Below are positions 38,201-47,229 of a stretch of DNA of 64,000 nt, in pieces. A program made the position numbers and the translations under genes. This DNA comes from Clostridiales bacterium (GTDB taxonomy: Bacteria > Bacillota > Clostridia > TANB77 > CAG-508), in NCBI GenBank assembly GCA_019419955.1, contig JAHZIB010000005.1, positions 1 to 64,000 on the forward strand, given 5' to 3'. How positions within the stretch are numbered: the first letter of the stretch is position 1; each line of letters starts with the position of its first letter. The notes beneath the pieces were generated by a model that saw nothing but the letters and a program-made list of their open reading frames with translations, searched no databases and was not told the origin of the DNA.

Positions 38201-40530
38201 TATTGTCCATCTTTTCCTTTAATCTTGCCTCTCAACCACCTTGTTATTTGCCAATCCCCTCTCGTCCATCTGCTAAGCCTTGTTTTAAAGCTAAGGTAAT
38301 TTCCTGGATATCCATCCATTAAAATAATATCTGAAGATAGACCTGTTCTTAAGTATGAACCCTCCAATAAATCATGACTAAGCACTGTATTTTCTGGTAT
38401 CTCGTTTTTTAATACCTCTGAAAACACATTTAATGCATATATACCTTTTCCAGTATATATCCCTTCATCAAAATTATCCTGGTAAATATCAGAAATAGCA
38501 TTTGTGTATGAATCTGTACCACTAGAACCAGAATATAACTTAGTAAATAAAGTCCTGCTAGCTGCATCAAGACTAATTCCAACTCGTGGTTGAATAATTC
38601 CATGCCCACTAACAACTATTCCATCTTTTACTTCAGGTTTATTCAAAATATGCGCAGCAGCACCAATTAACTCCAATCCAGAATTAAGCACCAATTCTGT
38701 ATCTGCATCCAGCGTAATAACATATTCTATTTTAGGTATTTTCTCTAAGTCAATTGTACTTACTCTAAATTCATTATTCTTATTCTTTAAGATATACTCA
38801 TTAAATTGTTCAAGAAGCCCTCTCTTTCTCTCCCAACCTAAATAGCATTCCTCTCCAGAACTCCACTTTCTCTTCCTATAAATAAAATGAAACTTAGGAA
38901 AATTTTGACTGGGGTATTTTTTGTTCAACTCATTTACATACTGTACTCCTAACTCAGAAATTTGCTCATCAAATTCTTCAATTTCTTTGTCACTACTCGT
39001 AACATCTCCTAAGAGAGCAAAATATATATTTTCACTCTTATTTGCAATATAATATACTTCTAATTTTTTAAACATTTCTTCTAACTTTTCAGGCTTAGAA
39101 ATAATTGTAGGAATAACAACAAAAGTTCCTGCATCTTCTGGTATTCCAGCCTGTAAGTCAAGCTTTGGAATTTGCTTTGGCTTTATTATCTTGCTTAAAA
39201 TATACTGTATTATTTGCATTAAAATTATTTCTATAGGTAAATAAACTAAAAAAACTGTGATGATAGAAACTGTTAAGCTATTAGTCTCAGAATACATATA
39301 TATTCCAAAAAGAACCGAAATTATTAAACAAACTGCAATTTTCAAAAAAATGTATGTGCCCATTTTCTTTTCATTTGACCAATACTTTATATTCTTGCCA
39401 ATTAAATAATTTAATAGCTCTTTTCGGCCTTCATCAATCAAATAGTAACCAATATGTGCTCTTTTTCCTTCTTTTCCTTCAGCCATTTCCAAGCATTTTC
39501 TAGCAATATATATTTCTGAAATCTTTGTCTTTTTAGAAATTTCTTGAATTTTATTCCTGTAGTAAATCTTTGTTTTATAATCCATTTTAGAATAAACATT
39601 AGCAGGATCTTGTTTTAATACATCATCAACCTGATTTATTTTTTCAAAAATATTAATAAAATTAATTCTTTGAATATTCTTTATACTTGTAATTGCATTT
39701 CCTATAGAAACCTTTTTTACCGCTATATCAAAATGCTCTTTTTTTATCACGTCAGAAATGTCAATACCCATTTTATTAACTTGCTCTTCAAGTACATTAA
39801 AAAAGGGATAACCTTTTTTTCCAAACTGTCTTAATTTAAAAGACATATATTCTATAAACGGATACTTCATCTCTCCATGCCCTTTTACCTTAGACTTATA
39901 TTCATTTAGCTTTGCAAATTTCAATTCCTCTTTTGATTTATTCTCCACAAGCCTTTCAATAATATTCTCAACTTTGTATTTCTGAAGCTGACTAGAAACA
40001 ATACGCTCACAAATCTGCCTTATGTTTTCAATTAAAGAAATTTGCAAAAACACACCAACATTCCATATCTCTTCCATATTTAACTTCTTCTTTTCTTGAT
40101 AACTTCTGAGTAGGTCTGTTAAAACATTTCCATCTATTTTATTATCTGTATATGAAACAATTTCATTTGCTAAAACATAAATTCTAGCAAAACCACAATT
40201 TGTTCCATTTGCAATTCCTAGGAAATTCCTATACTTTTTAAGAGTTAAGCTTTTCTCTATATTTTTTACAGTCTCATCTATCACATAATAATTATCAAGT
40301 AACCACTCTCCTGCTGGATGTATTGGGATTTTTAATTTAATATGTTCATTTAAAAGATTGTAAGTATATGTTATAACACTAAAATTATCAAGCATTCTTG
40401 GAATAGGATATGTCATTTTATCTGCTCTTTCCTTTAAGGTCTGGTCTGAAGCCAACTTTTCCAAATATATTTCTAACTGTTTCTTATCTAACACTGCACC
40501 TTTAGTATTTAATATCTTAAAATTTTTCAA
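32274..40530 (-). CDS. Cyclic beta-glucan synthase-like (GT84/GH94) giant protein, needs +1 shift at CGG
   Basis: 2751 residues if joined. Order: N-terminal region, membrane helices (about 400-460), a family 84-like glycosyltransferase with DAD in ITLDADTEL and the RWTRGDWQITRW motif, more helices (about 830-960), a glucoamylase-like region, two carbohydrate-binding/GH94 lobes and a C-terminal GH94 catalytic domain (GSGDWNDGF, GRGESVWLGFF). NdvB-type enzymes make and trim cyclic beta-1,2-glucans. TTG at 40530 is preferred since AAGGAG lies 9 bases upstream. At CTT CGG A (32991-32985) the frame ends RKYKE-stop; dropping C32988 gives L-GSIKNDECKIDSIAQSWA, the conserved GH94 sequence, and 237 more residues. 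An unshifted product would lack the end of the catalytic domain. Confidence 0.85.
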
Positions 40531-40737
40531 AAAAATACACTCCTTGTTCATATGCCTTTTTACATATTTTTGCCAAGAAGTGAAAAAAATATTCAATATT
40601 TAGTTAAATTTTTAAATTTTTTTAAACTTTTGGTTCACTCTTTTTTTAAGTTCAGAAAATTTACACACTATCCTGCAAGAAAAAAAGATTCTGAGCTTTA
40701 AAGAGTGTCCCCAAAATTCATTCAATATGAAAGGTGT

Positions 40738-40816
40738 TTCGTTCGGTCATTCTCTAAAACAACGGCTACTACGTGCCCCACTTTGCTCGGACAATCCAAG
40801 GTAACCTAACCTTGTT
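40738..40816. repeat. Dispersed intergenic repeat, copy 1
   Basis: From GAAAGG..TTTCG through TCTCT.AAACAAC, GCTCGGACA and CAAGGTAACCTAACCTTGTTGT it aligns along about 80-90 bases with 56590-56675, and its right part with 59457-59490. See those entries. Confidence 0.65.
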
Positions 40817-40883
40817 GTATAGGAAAAATAGCTAAAAATACTAAAATATCAAGAAAAAAATTAATTTTTCCTATACCAAAAAC

Positions 40884-40909
40884 GGATGCACTTCAAATGA
40901 TGTGCACCC
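40884..40909 (-). terminator. acpP terminator
   Basis: ggatgcac (40884-40891) pairs with gtgcaccc (40902-40909) with one G-T pair, followed by T5 on the minus strand, 27 bases after the acpP stop. Confidence 0.65.
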
Positions 40910-40935
40910 TTTTTTAAACTTAATGTCCATTTTCC

Positions 40936-41178
40936 TTAAGCTATGTGGTCTTTTATATAATCTACAACGTCTTGTACTGAAACAACTTTCTCTGCGTCTG
41001 CATCTGGAATTTCAATCTCAAATTCTTCTTCTAAAGCCATTATTAATTCTACTATGTCTAGTGAATCTGCCCCTAAGTCATCTATAAATGATGCTTCCAT
41101 TGTAACTGCTGTATCAGCCACACCTAGTTGCTCAACTATTATTCCTTTTACTTTCTCAAAAACTTCTTCTGAACTCAT
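40936..41178 (-). CDS. acpP: Acyl carrier protein
   Basis: 80-residue acidic helical carrier of fatty acyl chains. The phosphopantetheine attachment serine is in DDLGADSLDIVELI (Ser about 40). AGGAGGTGAAC lies about 12 bases upstream of the ATG at 41178. It is downstream of plsX in the same orientation but 403 bases away with its own promoter, so the two are probably not one short operon. Confidence 0.97.
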   Translation of the reverse strand: MSSEEVFEKVKGIIVEQLGVADTAVTMEASFIDDLGADSLDIVELIMALEEEFEIEIPDADAEKVVSVQDVVDYIKDHIA

Positions 41179-41581
41179 TTTATAAGTTCACCTCCTTATA
41201 TTATTTATAAATATGTTCTACCTAACAATAATACATATTGATTTAATTGTCAATATAATTTTTTATAAAATGTTAATTAAGTAGCTCTCTTGTTGTTATA
41301 ATTTACTTTTTATTTTGAAAAGAAAAACCATATCTGTTTTAAATTTGTAAATTGTAACGTCAAGTTATATTATCTCTTGGTCTTATCCTGACATATTTGT
41401 CTTTCAATTACCATGCTATAATAATATAGTACAATTTTTTATAAAAAGCAAGTATTTTTCATTTTTTTGAACTATATAGTCAGCATCTTTCTTATTGCTG
41501 AGTGCCTTATAACAAGAAAATAATTAATAGTAACATTTTTTCTTCATAATTTACATACATACATTAAGTTTCATTTCTGTA
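41179..41581. other. Intergenic region plsX-acpP
   Basis: 403 bases with no credible gene. It contains the acpP promoter at 41423-41451, leaving an unusually long predicted leader of roughly 235 bases. No riboswitch or FapR-type operator was recognised. Confidence 0.5.
41423..41451 (-). promoter_or_regulatory. Probable acpP promoter
   Basis: TTGCTT (41446-41451), 17 bases, TATATT (41423-41428) on the minus strand; long leader follows. Confidence 0.5.
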
Positions 41582-42631
41582 CTATGCATTAATTTCTTCT
41601 TTCTTTTCTGTTTTTTTCATCTCAAAAGCTTCTATCATTTTATCTACTGCTTTATTCTCAACAAATTGTTCTGCCTGCTTTATAGTAAATTCAAATAATT
41701 TTTCGTCACTACTTCCATGAGCTTTTACAACTGGCTTTTTTACACCTAAAAATAATGCCCCACCATACTCTTTATAATCCACTGTCTTCGAAAACCTTTT
41801 TATTGCTGGTAAACTTGGAAGTGCTGCTACTTTCGCAAGTAGGTTATGAGTTAAACTCTCTGTCAAGCTTTTCTTAACAAATTTTCCTAGCCCCTCTATT
41901 GATTTTAAAAATACATTCCCTGTAAATCCATCTGTAACAACAACATCAATTTTTCCAGAAAATGCATCTCTTCCTTCTACATTTCCTATAAAATTTATTC
42001 CCAATTCCTCAGATTTTTCCTTTAATAATTTATATGACTCCTTCGTAAGTTCGTTTCCTTTTGTTTCTTCTGTTCCAATATTTAATAAACCTACTGCTGG
42101 AGCTTCCATACCAAAAGTATTTTTCAAATAAATACTAGCCATTTGTGCAAATTGCAATAAATTAACTGGCTTGCAATTTGTGTTTGAACCACAATCCATA
42201 AGCAACAATCTACTTTTATACGCTGGCAAAATTCCTGCTAGAGCTGGTCTATCAATTCCCTTAATTCTTCCTACCAAAAGGGTTGCCCCAGTAAGAAGTG
42301 CTCCAGAATTTCCCGCTGATATAAATACATCTCCTTCACCAGACTTTAACATATTAAAACCAACTACCATAGATGAATCCTTTTTCTGCTTTATAGCATG
42401 TGTAGGTATATCTTCCATTTCTATTGTCTCTGTGGCATTTTTGATGCTTAGTCTAGGAGAAATATCATTTATATCATCTTTCCCATATAATTCTTTTATA
42501 CGCTCCTTTATAACTTCCTCTTTTCCTATCAAAACTACTTTAGCTTTAATTTGGCTAATTCCCTTTACTGCACCTCTAATATTTGCATCTGGCGCATTGT
42601 CACCACCCATAGCATCTAGTAAAATTATCAT
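41582..42631 (-). CDS. plsX: Phosphate acyltransferase PlsX
   Basis: Converts acyl-ACP to acyl-phosphate for phospholipid synthesis, acting as a peripheral membrane enzyme. Family motifs: ILLDAMGGDNAP at the N-terminus, SAGNSGALLTGATLLVGRIKGI, MDCGSNTNCKP and DGFTGNVFLKSIEG. 349 residues with a Lys-rich tail. GGAGG 7 bases upstream of the ATG at 42631. fapR, which often precedes plsX in Bacillota, is absent; rnc and fabD are also not adjacent. Confidence 0.96.
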   Translation of the reverse strand: MIILLDAMGGDNAPDANIRGAVKGISQIKAKVVLIGKEEVIKERIKELYGKDDINDISPRLSIKNATETIEMEDIPTHAIKQKKDSSMVVGFNMLKSGEGDVFISAGNSGALLTGATLLVGRIKGIDRPALAGILPAYKSRLLLMDCGSNTNCKPVNLLQFAQMASIYLKNTFGMEAPAVGLLNIGTEETKGNELTKESYKLLKEKSEELGINFIGNVEGRDAFSGKIDVVVTDGFTGNVFLKSIEGLGKFVKKSLTESLTHNLLAKVAALPSLPAIKRFSKTVDYKEYGGALFLGVKKPVVKAHGSSDEKLFEFTIKQAEQFVENKAVDKMIEAFEMKKTEKKEEINA

Positions 42632-43081
42632 AATGTTTCCTCCAATTGTTATGTTTTTATATAATATATTTTGTTCGTTTGCTATTAGAACAATTAATTA
42701 TCATTTGCTTAAAAAACATATTTTTCATAATTAATATTTTATAACTTCTAGCATGTAAAGTCAATTGTATTTTGAAATTTTCAAAACTATTGGTTAATAG
42801 ATAATGGTTTAATAAGAAAAAAATTGCTAAAAGCCATATGTTTTTTATTAATATTCTTGATTGATTCAAAGATCATATAATTTTTGAATCAAATATACTC
42901 TAGCTAGAAATACAAGGTTTTCGGCTATAAAAGCATATTAAACCATTTCTAGTAACAACTATTGATTACACAGTAGATTTTTTCTTATAAATTGTATTTA
43001 ACTTATTAATGTTATTCATTAAATACTTATTTCAAAGTAGTACAAAAATTGGCAAGACTTTTTTTCTTGCCAATTTTATTC
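42632..43081. other. Intergenic region upstream of plsX
   Basis: 450 bases with no convincing gene. A 9-bp AT inverted repeat (gattcaaa near 42862 with ttttgaatc near 42882) and the M23 terminator at 43045-43077 are the only structures seen. Confidence 0.5.
43045..43077 (-). terminator. M23 peptidase terminator
   Basis: 13-bp perfect stem (43045-43057 with 43065-43077), 7-base loop, T run on the minus strand, 5 bases after the stop codon at 43082. Confidence 0.85.
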
Positions 43082-44032
43082 TTAATTATATAAATAATTT
43101 TGTGGGTTTACTTCCTGACCATTTACTCTTACCTCAAAGTGCAAATGATTGCCTGTTGAGTTGCCTGTCGAACCAACTGCTGCAATTACTTCTCCTGCCT
43201 CAACTTTTTCTCCTGCCGAAACATATAACTTACTACAGTGTCCATAAATTGTCTGAATTCCATTACCATGCGACATTTTTACCACATACCCATATCCACC
43301 ACTGTATCCTGAAAAGGTTACTTTTCCATCTGCAGTAGCTTTAATAGGTGTACCAGCTGGAGCCGCTATATCCAAACCTGTGTGGCCATGTGACCTAATG
43401 CTTTCTCTGTTACCAAATCTGGATGTAATTATACCAGAGACTGGTGTAACTTCTAAATATACTCCTTGTACAGTATGAGATTCAATTTCTTTTTGTCTAG
43501 CTTCCTCTTTTTCTTTTTTCTCTACAGCTGTTTTTATAACCTTATTTACATCAGATTTTGCAACCTTTACTGTATTTGCATCCTTCTTATCTGTTGTTAT
43601 TACATCTGCTATACCTATATCTAATTTTATATCATCTTCATATTTTTCTGTCATTTCATTAACTATTTTTTCAGCTTCTTCTAAGCTTGCTAGGACAGTT
43701 CTTTCTTTACCATCCACTGTCACGGCATATAATTTATAGGTTGTTACAGCCTCATCTTCAAGTTTAGCTAATATAATATCTTCATTTGTTTTCTCTGATT
43801 TATCAGCTAGCTTAAGTTTATATTCAGGCATATTTTCGATTGTCGTAAATAATTTTGCTTCTTCTTCTTTATTTAATATATTGTCTACCTTTTGCTCAAA
43901 CTCTGTTTTGTCTGCTACATAACCAACAGTTTTACCTGCTATACTAACTTCACAAACCAAATTGAATTTGAATAGTATAATTCCCATTATTATAAACAGT
44001 GCAATTGCTACTAGATTTATAAGTCTAAACAT
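43082..44032 (-). CDS. M23 (LytM-type) peptidoglycan endopeptidase
   Basis: One N-terminal membrane helix (about 4-22), a long acidic linker with helical repeats (about 40-195), then the zinc endopeptidase domain: FGNRESIRSHGHTGLDIAAP (HxxxD) and HLHFEVRVNG. It cleaves peptide bridges outside the cell, or acts as a degenerate partner of division proteins; both zinc motifs look intact. The ATG at 44032 has no Shine-Dalgarno. The frame is open upstream to 44077, encoding a basic segment KIKYYTKE, and AAAGGAG is at 44083-44089, so the true start may be an ATT at 44077 or 44071. Confidence 0.85.
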   Translation of the reverse strand: MFRLINLVAIALFIIMGIILFKFNLVCEVSIAGKTVGYVADKTEFEQKVDNILNKEEEAKLFTTIENMPEYKLKLADKSEKTNEDIILAKLEDEAVTTYKLYAVTVDGKERTVLASLEEAEKIVNEMTEKYEDDIKLDIGIADVITTDKKDANTVKVAKSDVNKVIKTAVEKKEKEEARQKEIESHTVQGVYLEVTPVSGIITSRFGNRESIRSHGHTGLDIAAPAGTPIKATADGKVTFSGYSGGYGYVVKMSHGNGIQTIYGHCSKLYVSAGEKVEAGEVIAAVGSTGNSTGNHLHFEVRVNGQEVNPQNYLYN

Positions 44033-44280
44033 TTCTTTTGTGTAGTATTTAATTTTCCTGTTTAATAAAATATAAATTCACTCTCCTTTTTTGACGTGAC
44101 AAAGTTAATTATACTATATATTTTATTCAATTTCAAATTATATATTCTATTTTTTCGTATTTCTGCCATTTTTCAGCCATTTTCTCGATATTAAAAGTCA
44201 AAATAGTACATACTTTCCTCCGTTTTCCTCTTTTTTTCTCATTTTTCCTCACTTTTCTAGCTATTGACAATTTGCAAAAA

Positions 44281-46986
44281 TTACTTTTCAGTCCAAATTT
44301 TGTTAAATTTAAATGAAAATGCACTTTTTAAGTCTTCGAGTCCATTTAATTTCTTTTGACCTTCCATTATTATTAAAGGTAAAATTGAAATTCCTAGTGT
44401 GATTAACCATTGTACTCCATTTAATGGAACTAATTTAAATACTGATGCAAGTACTGGTATCATAACTACTACTAATTGTAATAATGCTCCCAATACAAAT
44501 GCCCCAACTAAATATTTATTTTCAAAAAAACCTACCTTAAATATGGATTCTTCACTTTTAACATTAAAACTATGTACCAATTCAAGCATTCCTAACGCTA
44601 CAAATGCCATTGTTCTACCAACTTCCAACCCATATAAATTATTGCCTATACTAAATGCTATAAGAGTTAGAAGTCCCAGCATTGTTCCTTCAATAAATAT
44701 TTTCCCCCAAAGTCCATCTGCAAAAATTCCTTTTTTGCTATCTCTTGGTCTTTTGTTCATTATATTCTTATCAGGTGATTCCAATCCTATTGCTATTGCA
44801 GGTAATGAATCTGTAACTAAATTAATCCATAGCAATTGTATTGCAAGTAATGGTGCTTTTACACCAAATAGTAAACCTAAAAATATTACTACAATTTCGC
44901 CTATGTTTGTCGCTATTAAAAAGTGTACTGCCTTTTTTATATTCTCAAATATATTTCTTCCTTGTTTAACAGCTTCAACAATTGTTACAAAATTGTCATC
45001 TGCTAATATCATATCAGATGCATTTTTAGCTACATCAGTTCCACTTTTCCCCATTGCAATTCCTATGTCTGCCTTCTTTAGTGCTGGCGCATCATTTACG
45101 CCATCTCCAGTCATTGCTACTACGGCTCCTGTTTTTTGAAAAGCTTTTACAATTTTTACTTTATGCTCAGGAGAAACTCTTGCAAACACTGAATATTTTG
45201 ATATATTTCTTTCTAACTCCTTTTCAGAAATTTCATCTAGTTCCTTTCCAGTAATTGCCAAATCATTACCTTTTAATATTCCTAGTTCACCTGCTATTGC
45301 TTTTGCAGTAGCAATATGGTCTCCTGTTATCATTACTGTTTTTATTCCTGCTCTTCTACATGTTAATACTGCCTCCTTTACTCCCTCTCTTGGAGGGTCA
45401 ATCATTCCTATCAAGCCTACAAATATTAAATTATCCTCAATACTTTCACTGTTTATATTGACTGGAAGTTTAGGAATTGCTGTATATGCTACAGCTATAA
45501 CTCTTAGCGCCTTTTCGGCCATCTTATCATTTATCTTCTCAATTTTTTGAAGAGCATAACTGTCTAAAACATGTAATTCTCCATTTAAAAAATACTTATT
45601 ACAATGTCTTAATAGCACGTCTGGTGCTCCTTTTGTAATAGTTAAAAACTTGTCATTGGTATTTCTTAAAATTTTTTCTAATTCTTCACTTCCCTCCACT
45701 TTTTTTATATTCGTAATTTTATGTATTGTACTCATCATCTTTCTTTCTGAATCAAATGATAAATCATTTATTCTCTCATATTTTTGATAAAGTATCTGTT
45801 TATATTTTCCTTGCTCCTTCGCCGCATTAACTATTGCAAGTTCTGTAGGTTCTCCCACATCTTCTTCAACATCTGTACACATTGCTCCTAACTCTAATAT
45901 CAAATTTTTTTGTAGGTTTAAACTTTCTCCGTTCACATCCATTACTTTTGTTACTTGCATTTTGTTTTGAGTTAATGTTCCTGTTTTATCAGAACATATT
46001 ACACTACTACTTCCCAATGTTTCAACCGCTGGCAATTTTCTAATAATCGTATTTCTTTTTGCCATTTTAGTAACACCTATAGAAAGCATAATAGTTACTA
46101 TTGCAGGCAATCCCTCTGGAATAGCTGCTACAGCTAGTCCTACTGAAGTCATAAACATTTCAATTGGCTCTATTTTCTTCAAAAGCCCAATAACAAATAT
46201 TACCGCACAAATTACTAAACATCCCATTCCTAAAGTTTTTCCGACTTCTCCCAGCTTTTTCTGTATTGGTGTCTCTGGTGATTCGTTTGTTATGATCATC
46301 TTAGCAATCTGTCCCACTTTTGTATTCATCCCTATATCTGTAACTATTGCCTCAGCATGCCCATTAACAACAATTGTATTAGCAAATGCCATGTTTATGG
46401 TATCCCCTAGTGCTGTCTTCTCGTCAAGTAATACCTCCGCATTTTTTGTTACAGGAATTGTCTCCCCTGTCAAGCTTGACTCCTCAATCTTCAGATTGTA
46501 GCTATTAATTAATCTACAATCTGCTGGCACAAAATTTCCCGCCTCTAGCAAAACAATATCTCCGGGTACTATCTCTGTTCCCTTGACTGTTGCTATTCTA
46601 CCGTTTCTCCTTACTCTAGCCACAGGTGCAGACATATCCTTTAATGCCTCCAAAGATTTTTCAGCTTTCGCTTCTTGAATTAACCCCATTATTGCATTTA
46701 ACACAACTATTGTTACTATTATTATGGAGTCTATGTAATCATTTTCTCCCTGTACAAATGAAATTCCTGCTGAAATAACCGCTGCCACCAGCAAAATTAT
46801 TATCATAAAATCCTTAAATTGTTTTATAAATCTTACTAAAAGGTTTTCCTTCTTTTGCTCATCTAATTTATTGGGTCCATGCTTATTGTGCCTACTCTCT
46901 GCCTCTTCTTTACTTAAACCTTGTCCTATATTTGTCCTAAGTTTCCTTGCAACTTCATTAATATTAAAAGACTGCCACATATACAT
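44281..46986 (-). CDS. P-type calcium-transporting ATPase (PMCA/SERCA-like)
   Basis: About 901 residues. N-terminal cation ATPase domain (LGLSKEEAESRHNKHGPNKL-type), actuator loop SSLTGETIPV, helix 4 motif AAIPEGLPAIVTI typical of type IIA Ca2+ pumps, phosphorylation loop CSDKTGTLTQN, nucleotide region KGAPDVLL, hinge MTGDGVNDAPALKKADIG, and C-terminal helices with WINLVTDSLPAIAIG. Likely exports Ca2+ or Mn2+. ATG at 46986 is preferred, 5 bases after AAAGGAG; a second ATG is 6 bases further in. Confidence 0.93.
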   Translation of the reverse strand: MYMWQSFNINEVARKLRTNIGQGLSKEEAESRHNKHGPNKLDEQKKENLLVRFIKQFKDFMIIILLVAAVISAGISFVQGENDYIDSIIIVTIVVLNAIMGLIQEAKAEKSLEALKDMSAPVARVRRNGRIATVKGTEIVPGDIVLLEAGNFVPADCRLINSYNLKIEESSLTGETIPVTKNAEVLLDEKTALGDTINMAFANTIVVNGHAEAIVTDIGMNTKVGQIAKMIITNESPETPIQKKLGEVGKTLGMGCLVICAVIFVIGLLKKIEPIEMFMTSVGLAVAAIPEGLPAIVTIMLSIGVTKMAKRNTIIRKLPAVETLGSSSVICSDKTGTLTQNKMQVTKVMDVNGESLNLQKNLILELGAMCTDVEEDVGEPTELAIVNAAKEQGKYKQILYQKYERINDLSFDSERKMMSTIHKITNIKKVEGSEELEKILRNTNDKFLTITKGAPDVLLRHCNKYFLNGELHVLDSYALQKIEKINDKMAEKALRVIAVAYTAIPKLPVNINSESIEDNLIFVGLIGMIDPPREGVKEAVLTCRRAGIKTVMITGDHIATAKAIAGELGILKGNDLAITGKELDEISEKELERNISKYSVFARVSPEHKVKIVKAFQKTGAVVAMTGDGVNDAPALKKADIGIAMGKSGTDVAKNASDMILADDNFVTIVEAVKQGRNIFENIKKAVHFLIATNIGEIVVIFLGLLFGVKAPLLAIQLLWINLVTDSLPAIAIGLESPDKNIMNKRPRDSKKGIFADGLWGKIFIEGTMLGLLTLIAFSIGNNLYGLEVGRTMAFVALGMLELVHSFNVKSEESIFKVGFFENKYLVGAFVLGALLQLVVVMIPVLASVFKLVPLNGVQWLITLGISILPLIIMEGQKKLNGLEDLKSAFSFKFNKIWTEK

Positions 46987-47229
46987 CAACTCTCCTTTGT
47001 TTAGGTTATATTAATATATATGCAATCAGTCTTTATTTTATGACTATTTCGTTTGAAAAAGAATTGTTTTTGGCAAAGTGCTTTCGTACACTTCACTCAT
47101 TGTTGTGAAGGAATTAAATTTTGGCTAGGAACCTTTTTCTCAAAAAGGCAAGGATGCATAAGAGGTGTATGTAACCGCATTATTTTAAGAAAAGTGACAC
47201 CTCCAAAATTGTAATTATTTCACAACAAT

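Larger units (their letters stand above)
40531..40935. other. Intergenic region with repeat-derived sequence, no gene
   Basis: Holds, in order, a decayed relative of the hairpin at 27396-27458 (about 40631-40713), one copy of a dispersed repeat (40738-40816), a 12-bp inverted repeat (40818-40829 with 40864-40875) and the acpP terminator. No open frame looks coding. Confidence 0.6.

Noticed and set aside
47040..47229. Possible further copy of the dispersed repeat after smc
   Set aside because: Similar GC-richer words (TTGTTG, TTTCG) occur but the block order and alignment do not match the family.
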